A stretch of 5,199 bases of DNA from Fibrobacterota bacterium (GTDB lineage Bacteria; Fibrobacterota; Chitinivibrionia; Chitinivibrionales; JANQEN01): NCBI GenBank assembly GCA_030619215.1, contig JAUXBV010000307.1, forward strand, positions 1 through 5,199, written 5' to 3'. Below, in pieces: positions 1 to 3,957 of the stretch. Every line of letters begins with the position of its first letter. Within the stretch, counting starts at the first letter, position 1. The position numbers and the translations under genes were made by a program. Below the pieces are notes generated by a model. That model was not told the DNA's origin. It did no database searches and worked only from the letters and a program-made list of their open reading frames with translations.

Positions 1-249
1 AAATATGATCGAGGCAGGGCCGCCGCCGGTGTCAATGACATTTTCAATCACCTCCGAAGGTTCGCAAACGTAAACATTATGCGAGAGGGAGACAATATAT
101 TCGGGAACGACAATGGTATCCTCATGGTAATCCTCAGGGCAGCCTTCAAAATAAAATTCACAGATTTCTTCACTTTGTAAATAATGTACAAAGCAGAATG
201 TGGTTACCACTAAAAAGGTTGAGATTTTTTTGATTAATGACAAGTTCAT
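1..249 (-). CDS. Exported acidic protein of unknown function, N-terminal part (runs off window)
   Basis: This is an open leftward frame of 83 codons with no stop before the window edge, so the C-terminus is missing. The N-terminus, MNLSLIKKISTFLVVTTFCF, has two lysines followed by a hydrophobic stretch and reads as a signal peptide. Cleavage is probably near residues 24-27, just before the acidic run starting SEEICEFYF. The mature part is strongly acidic and has cysteines at 30, 37 and 62, which could pair in the periplasm or outside the cell. A GGAGG motif at 260-264, ten bases upstream, supports the ATG at 247-249. I do not recognise a family. Its neighbour at 485-1858 points the same way and is also exported, but the strong terminator at 337-372 separates them, so separate transcription is likely. 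Being a real exported protein is fairly secure; its function is unknown. Confidence 0.72.
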   Translation of the reverse strand, partial: MNLSLIKKISTFLVVTTFCFVHYLQSEEICEFYFEGCPEDYHEDTIVVPEYIVSLSHNVYVCEPSEVIENVIDTGGGPASIIF

Positions 250-294
250 TTTGGAAAGCCCTCCACAAAGACTATACTAAAAAACGTTAGTGCA

Positions 295-317
295 TATAAA
301 TAAGGATTTTATTTATA
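295..317. repeat. AT-only inverted repeat, 9-bp arms
   Basis: TATAAATAA at 295-303 and TTATTTATA at 309-317 are exact reverse complements around a 5-nt spacer GGATT. The repeat lies 46 bases upstream of the start of the leftward gene at 1-249, in its likely promoter or leader. An AT-only stem is weak as RNA structure, so it could be an operator-like site or simply AT-rich composition. A TATAGT hexamer (minus strand, 271-276) nearby could be its -10 box, but I see no convincing -35. Confidence 0.4.
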
Positions 318-321
318 AATT

Positions 322-335
322 TTTATTCGAATAAA
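322..335. repeat. 14-nt perfect palindrome TTTATTCGAATAAA
   Basis: The sequence is its own reverse complement over 14 bases. It lies directly next to the terminator stem, overlapping its leftward T-rich tail, and 73 bases upstream of the leftward start codon at 249. Its half-site TTTATTC also forms the palindrome at 1884-1900, in the opposite arrangement, and occurs singly at 2002-2008. It could be a regulator-binding site; that is inference. Confidence 0.4.
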
Positions 336-336
336 T

Positions 337-372
337 AAAAGCACCTCCCGATATACTTTTGAGGTGCTTTTT
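337..372 (-). terminator. Rho-independent terminator, probably bidirectional
   Basis: AAAAGCACCTC (337-347) pairs exactly with GAGGTGCTTTT (361-371), an 11-bp stem with a GC-containing core and a 13-nt loop. Read leftward, the stem is followed by TTTTATTTATT; read rightward, by TTTTT. It lies about 113 bases past the stop codon of the leftward gene at 485-1858 and before the next leftward gene, so its main job is probably to end that transcript. No rightward gene precedes it, although the A/T symmetry would let it work both ways. Confidence 0.85.
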
Positions 373-416
373 ACATTTTCATACTGTTATGGAACCTTTA
401 CTGCTTGATAAATTTA

Positions 417-481
417 AATGGTTACAGAAGTATCTTTTTTAATTATAACATTTCCCCCTTATTTTTTAACCCATAACCATT
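417..481. repeat. 8-bp inverted repeat spanning the 3' untranslated region
   Basis: AATGGTTA at 417-424 and TAACCATT at 474-481 are exact reverse complements with 49 bases between them. The right arm begins four bases past the leftward stop codon at 485-487, so in the mRNA the arms could close a loop just after translation ends. The loop is A/T-rich with a run of five C (474 side, minus-strand G). This may be a 3'-end structure or chance in AT-rich DNA. Confidence 0.3.
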
Positions 482-484
482 GCT

Positions 485-1858
485 TTATTTTGAAATATCA
501 GGGAGCGTAAAAGTCTGAATCCAGATAAACGGATCATTGATTATTTGGTCGACTATGATAATAATAGGAACGGTATCCGGGCCGATTTTGCTCGGAGAAG
601 CGTGAACCGAAGACATGAATACATAGCCGAATGGATTTCCTCCGAGAACCCTGTCATTAATACAGACATGATACACTGCATAATATTCCCAGTACGGGAA
701 ATTTGGATTCGGTGTATAAACCGAGTCAGTTGCAGGGGAATTTTCAAATTCATGATAGCCGTACCAGTTGATATTATCATCAAACGAGGTGCCGTGGGCA
801 TAGACATCATCTGTTGAGCCGATGGTGACCTCGCCGTCGCCGTCTTTCATGCCAAGGGATGCGTACCCTGAAGGTACAAGGTTCGTTGCACTCAGCAGGT
901 CAATTTTTCCCTGGAATTTATCGGTTGAGTCGATATCGCGTACCGTGACCTGGACATGATCGCTTCCGATCAGTTGAGAAAATGAATGCTTGTTCCAGCC
1001 GACAACATTATCACCATAGGTAAGGTCAACAAAATGCGGATTGAAGATAACCGCAACATCAATAACCCTGTGGCTTTTTGCCTGTATGATCTTCACCATG
1101 GGAATGGTATCGCCGCCGACTTCCCCCATGTAATACACCGCATCGCCCCAAATGGTAAAGCGGTCCATTATGCCGTCAACTATTGCATGGGAGCCGACAT
1201 CGGAGATCAGCGTATCCAGGTTAAAATCAAACGGGTATTGAAACAGCGAGTCTATCTGCACTTTGGTGGTGTAACCTGGTGACGATGTCCTTAATATATA
1301 ATTAGTTGCAGGGTTTCTTTTTGAGAGCACAACACCACCGGAAGAAGGCTGGCTGATCCTGAAACCTGCGGAGGTAAAGGGCATATATTTAAAAGATGAT
1401 GTATGGGTATCGAACCTTGTCCGTAGGATAAAAAGTTTTTGAGCCAGGTTTTTATTATTAAGCGGGAGTGTATGGTTGCCTGAAGGAAGCCTTTTATTAA
1501 CAGCGGTGGAAATTAATCTTCCCTGCAGGTCATATAAATCTATTTTTACAAACTGGTTTTTTGACAAAGTAAAGGAGATTATGTTATTCCTTATTGTTAG
1601 ATTATAGTAAGAAGGGTTATGAATAGTATGGCTGATTTCAACAATGGTATCTCCTCCATTACCAAAGGTATAGTATCCGGCTGCATCGGAGAGAGTGTAT
1701 ATATATTTACCTACGTTGGAAATAACGACAACAGCACTGCACAGGGGCACGCCCTGCTGGTTTTTAACATATCCGTTTATGTTTTTAATATCCTGAGCAT
1801 TAATTGCAATGGCGAAAGCTAATAATAGTGCCGGAATGGATTTTTGAAACAGTGCCAT
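485..1858 (-). CDS. Exported multidomain protein: carboxypeptidase-regulatory-like domain, T9SS type A-like module, C-terminal beta domain
   Basis: This complete gene encodes 457 residues. The ATG at 1856-1858 is set by an excellent AAGGAGGGAG ribosome site five bases upstream. Residues 1-21 are a signal peptide, with likely cleavage after INA. Residues 26-80 resemble a carboxypeptidase-regulatory-like beta domain (INGYVKNQQGVP ... DAAGYYTF). Residues 95-160 closely resemble a T9SS type A sorting module (VKIDLYDLQGRLIS ... LPSGNHTLPLN ... SSFKYMP), but they are internal rather than C-terminal. Residues 161-221 link to a second block. Residues 222-457 form a beta-rich, Asp/Asn/Tyr-rich domain beginning HAIVDGIMDRFTIWGDA and containing ENSPATD (372-378), YTPNP (381-385), HASPSK (419-424) and a final PIIIIVDQ strand. 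I recall similar motif sets in other secreted bacterial proteins but cannot name the family. It is probably an extracellular binding or structural protein; I see no catalytic motif. It is transcribed away from the regulator at 2120. Confidence 0.9.
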   Translation of the reverse strand: MALFQKSIPALLLAFAIAINAQDIKNINGYVKNQQGVPLCSAVVVISNVGKYIYTLSDAAGYYTFGNGGDTIVEISHTIHNPSYYNLTIRNNIISFTLSKNQFVKIDLYDLQGRLISTAVNKRLPSGNHTLPLNNKNLAQKLFILRTRFDTHTSSFKYMPFTSAGFRISQPSSGGVVLSKRNPATNYILRTSSPGYTTKVQIDSLFQYPFDFNLDTLISDVGSHAIVDGIMDRFTIWGDAVYYMGEVGGDTIPMVKIIQAKSHRVIDVAVIFNPHFVDLTYGDNVVGWNKHSFSQLIGSDHVQVTVRDIDSTDKFQGKIDLLSATNLVPSGYASLGMKDGDGEVTIGSTDDVYAHGTSFDDNINWYGYHEFENSPATDSVYTPNPNFPYWEYYAVYHVCINDRVLGGNPFGYVFMSSVHASPSKIGPDTVPIIIIVDQIINDPFIWIQTFTLPDISK

Positions 1859-2119
1859 ATCTCCCTCCTTTTTCCAAAAATAATGAATAAATTTTATTCA
1901 ATATAGCATTGTGCAACCTAGTGAATAGTCGCTATTAATATATAATAAGTTCAACATTTGTGTATAATATATTTTAATTATTTCAGAAAAAAACTAAAAT
2001 ATTTATTCGTTTATAGCGAAAAATAGTATATATTAATATCTTGAGTAGTACCCCGGTTTTCAATGGGTAAAAAGAAAGTATAGATATTTTAATTTTGATG
2101 TTCTATATTCTATTATACC
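1859..2119. promoter_or_regulatory. Divergent AT-rich control region between the leftward exported protein and the rightward regulator
   Basis: These 261 bases separate two divergently transcribed genes and must hold both promoters. Features seen are the leftward ribosome site (1864-1870), a perfect palindrome (1884-1900), a small odd palindrome AATAG-TCG-CTATT (1924-1936), a TATAAT on the plus strand (1963-1968) lacking a clear -35, a TTTATTC half-site (2002-2008) and a small GC island with arms TACCC/GGGTA (2049-2069). A rightward TATAGA (2079-2084) is preceded at 16 bases by TTTTCA. TAATTTTG at 2090-2097 fits the TAnnTTTG -7 box known from Bacteroidota, which would give a leader of only about 15 bases. 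None of these promoter calls is secure, because the region is so AT-rich. No coding frame is supported here. Confidence 0.5.
1884..1900. promoter_or_regulatory. 17-nt perfect palindrome TGAATAAATTTTATTCA, candidate operator
   Basis: Eight bases on each side pair exactly around a central T. It lies 25 bases upstream of the leftward start codon at 1858 and about 15 bases from its ribosome site, where a bound protein could block transcription or a hairpin could influence translation. The half-site GAATAAA/TTTATTC is shared with the palindrome at 322-335. Symmetry is directly visible; an operator role is inference, and the regulator encoded at 2120 is an obvious but untested candidate partner. 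Confidence 0.4.
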
Positions 2120-2959
2120 ATGATTCCGTCAATTTTTCCATACTTGGATTACAAACAATACTTAAATGATGTATTTGAATCATTTAAGCGGGTGGACTCT
2201 TCGTTTTCCTACCGTAACTTTGCCCGCATGGCAGGTTCAACCTCTCCCAATTTATTACAGCTTATCCATGGCAGGAAACTCAATATCAGCAGTGCCCAGG
2301 TTTCATCATTAGCCTCTGCATTAAAGCTCAATAAAAAGGAAGAAAAATACTTTGAAACCATAGTTGCATTTGATCATGCCAAGACCCATCAAGAGAAGGA
2401 CAAGTATTTCCAGAGGATATTGCTGACACGGGAATACCTTTCAATAAAAACAATAGAAAAGAAGCAGTATGAATATTTTTCCCACTGGTACAACCCGGTT
2501 ATCCGTGAGTTTGTAACGCACCCTGAATACAAAGATGATCCGGCATGGATCGCTGAGCGTATTGTTCCTTCGGTAACTCTTGGTAAAGTCAAAAAAGGGA
2601 TTGAACTCTTAGTAACGCTGGATTTGATACGAAGGGGCAGTGATGGTAAGAGCTGGGTTCAGACCAACCGTACGATCAGCACGCCGTCGGAAGTGTTATC
2701 AATGGCTATCGTGAAATATCACCGGGATATAATAACACTTGGGCGTGAAGCCATAGAACGTTTCAAATCCCGGGAGCGCGATATTCGCTCGGTTACCATG
2801 GGAGTTTCCAAAGAGGGGTTTGTTGAGCTGAAGAAGAGGATGGAATCCTTCTGGAAAGAGATACTTGCATTTGCCGATACAAATGAACGTACCGATCGTA
2901 TTATGCAGGTTAATTTGCAGCTGTTTCCTCTTTCAAAAAGGAAGGAGAAAAAGAGATGA
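2120..2959 (+). CDS. TIGR02147/DUF4423 family predicted DNA-binding transcriptional regulator
   Basis: A complete protein of 279 residues, the usual size for the family. It opens with the family pattern IFPYLDYKQYLND, followed by an HTH-like region at about 29-72 (SYRNFARMAG ... SPNLLQLIHGRKLNIS ... LASALKLN) resembling the XRE-type fold. The DUF4423 part (about 110-271) has its recognisable blocks: YFSHWYNPVIRE, IVPSVTLGKVKKGIELLVTLDLIRR, WVQTNRTISTP, KYHRDII, ERDIRSVTMGVS and a closing VNLQLFPLSK. This family is heavily duplicated in Fibrobacterota; targets and ligands are not established. It presumably acts in the cytoplasm on DNA. An in-frame TGA at 2096-2098 makes the ATG at 2120 the first available, and it places the family's N-terminal motif correctly, but no Shine-Dalgarno precedes it. 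The stop overlaps the next start (ATGA), so it is translationally coupled to the lipoprotein downstream. The Lys/Arg-rich tail is partly dictated by that gene's ribosome site. Confidence 0.93.
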   Translation: MIPSIFPYLDYKQYLNDVFESFKRVDSSFSYRNFARMAGSTSPNLLQLIHGRKLNISSAQVSSLASALKLNKKEEKYFETIVAFDHAKTHQEKDKYFQRILLTREYLSIKTIEKKQYEYFSHWYNPVIREFVTHPEYKDDPAWIAERIVPSVTLGKVKKGIELLVTLDLIRRGSDGKSWVQTNRTISTPSEVLSMAIVKYHRDIITLGREAIERFKSRERDIRSVTMGVSKEGFVELKKRMESFWKEILAFADTNERTDRIMQVNLQLFPLSKRKEKKR

Positions 2960-3804
2960 CACCCAGTCGGACAAAATACTGCATGCTCGTTTTCCTGGTT
3001 GGTATTGTTATGATACTGTCAAGATGCTCACTGAACGATTCCATGGCCGGGGGCACTGGCGTGGGAAATCCAAGTGGCGCAACCACGGTTTCAATAGTTG
3101 CCGATACCGGTTTTGTTATAACAAATGACAATAGAGACGCTTCCGTTTCTCCAGAAAAAATTCTGCTACAGCAGATTCCGATAATGGATATGGATTCCTT
3201 GACTTTGCTGGCCTCCTCTATACTCATCACTGTCGAAAGGGTCTATTTTGTCCTTGACGATAAAGAAAACGGGTATGATTTACTGGCCGGCCTTGACGAA
3301 ACACAATTCTCCTGTGATAAAGAACATATTATCCTTGACGGGCCTTTTGTATTTAATGCCCTGACCGGTTTGTCAACCCCTTCGTTTGACTCCATACAAC
3401 TGCCTGAAGCAAAATATACCGGTATAAAACTTCATGTTCTGGATAACAGCAGCCTGGAAGGCCATGCAATTGAAGTTGCCGGGACATTTCTGTATAAAGA
3501 TGCAACACGCACCTTTTCAATAAGAATGGAAGAGGACCTCATTGCATTATTTAAATATAAAGGGCCGGCATTTCAGATAACCAAAGGAGATTCAACAAAC
3601 TTCCTGCTTGCTCTCAATGCCGATCAGTGGTTACAATATATCAGTGTGAAGAATTACCTGGATAATAATCTCATTGTTTTGGATCAAAACGGCAACCTGA
3701 TAGTTGACAAGACAACAAATACGAATCCCTATAAAGAATTTAAAAAAGCATTTAAATCCAATATTATTAAATCGGGTATTCTTATTATTATTCCTCTTAA
3801 TTAG
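2956..3804 (+). CDS. Lipoprotein of unknown function with GGTGVGNP motif, coupled to the regulator
   Basis: A complete protein of 282 residues. The ATG at 2956-2958 overlaps the regulator's stop by four bases and has AAGGAG (2942-2947) eight bases upstream, inside the regulator's last codons. Residues 10-22 are a hydrophobic signal sequence ending ILSRC, making Cys24 the probable lipidation site, though arginine before the cysteine is unusual. Then comes a short linker and GGTGVGNP (32-39), a motif I associate with lipoproteins next to TIGR02147 regulators in Fibrobacterota. The body (about 43-250) looks like an all-beta domain: ILITVERVYFVL, FDSIQLPEAKYTGIKLHVLD, and NLIVLDQNGNLIVD near the end. 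It recalls DUF4382-type envelope lipoproteins in outline (an early strand, then a Y-x-G/I-KL strand), but that match is only suggestive. The C-terminus, GILIIIPLN, is hydrophobic. It is likely anchored in the envelope facing the periplasm or surface. Its coupling suggests a job tied to the regulator, such as its target or an envelope partner; this is inference. Confidence 0.88.
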   Translation: MTPSRTKYCMLVFLVGIVMILSRCSLNDSMAGGTGVGNPSGATTVSIVADTGFVITNDNRDASVSPEKILLQQIPIMDMDSLTLLASSILITVERVYFVLDDKENGYDLLAGLDETQFSCDKEHIILDGPFVFNALTGLSTPSFDSIQLPEAKYTGIKLHVLDNSSLEGHAIEVAGTFLYKDATRTFSIRMEEDLIALFKYKGPAFQITKGDSTNFLLALNADQWLQYISVKNYLDNNLIVLDQNGNLIVDKTTNTNPYKEFKKAFKSNIIKSGILIIIPLN

Positions 3805-3957
3805 CACTGTCCGGAATGACTGTTTATTACATGAGTTTTTGGCCTGACACTAATTAAGTTGTAACGTTGATTAATTTATAGTAAAATGAAAAGTTGACCT
3901 ATATAAAGTTGGTTAAAACTGCTGTTTTAAGCTTTAACGTTTTCAATGGGGGCGTAT
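3805..3957 (+). promoter_or_regulatory. Intergenic gap with a weak candidate promoter
   Basis: There is no clear terminator after the lipoprotein stop at 3802-3804, so read-through into the next gene is possible. A candidate promoter is TTGTAA (3859-3864), 17 bases, then TAAAAT (3882-3887), about 70 bases before the start codon at 3958. An AATTAA/TTAATT pair flanks the -35 area. The matches are partial and the DNA is AT-rich, so this is a weak call. No small coding frame here has a convincing ribosome site. Confidence 0.25.
3913..3930 (+). repeat. Small hairpin TTAAAAC-TGCT-GTTTTAA in the leader of the downstream lipoprotein gene
   Basis: Seven bases pair exactly (3913-3919 with 3924-3930) around a TGCT loop, ending 17 bases before the G-run (3948-3952) that probably serves as the ribosome site. 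A competing pairing, GTTAAA (3912-3917) with TTTAAC (3933-3938), uses the same left arm. No T-run follows, so it is not a terminator. It may be an operator or a leader structure, or chance. Confidence 0.4.

Noticed and set aside
352..363. Bacteroidota-style -7 box TACTTTTG on the plus strand
   Set aside because: It sits in the loop and arm of the terminator and no rightward gene follows it.
545..1822. Rightward open frames at 545-817, 986-1282 and 1619-1822, and a leftward frame at 553-810
   Set aside because: All lie inside the leftward 457-residue gene in other frames, lack ribosome sites and give protein sequences without signal, domain or composition features.
1884..1900. ArgR-type ARG box, because of the TGAAT and ATTCA half-sites
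   Set aside because: In an ARG box the half-sites are separated by four bases; here seven separate them, and no arginine gene is nearby.
1963..1968. Perfect TATAAT on the plus strand as the regulator's promoter
   Set aside because: No acceptable -35 lies at 15-19 bases upstream, and such hexamers are common in DNA this AT-rich; it would also leave a leader of about 145 bases.
1929..2019. Inverted repeat TCGCTAT (1929-1935) / ATAGCGA (2013-2019)
   Set aside because: A 7-bp match 77 bases apart does not extend further, and one or two such matches are expected by chance in a region this size.
2389..3230. Leftward frames at 2389-2592 and 2910-3230 and a rightward frame at 2865-3128
   Set aside because: They overlap the well-supported regulator and lipoprotein genes and show no family features.
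3851..3876. AATTAA/TTAATT pairing as a terminator after the 2956-3804 gene
   Set aside because: The stem is only six A/T pairs with a large loop and no following T-run.
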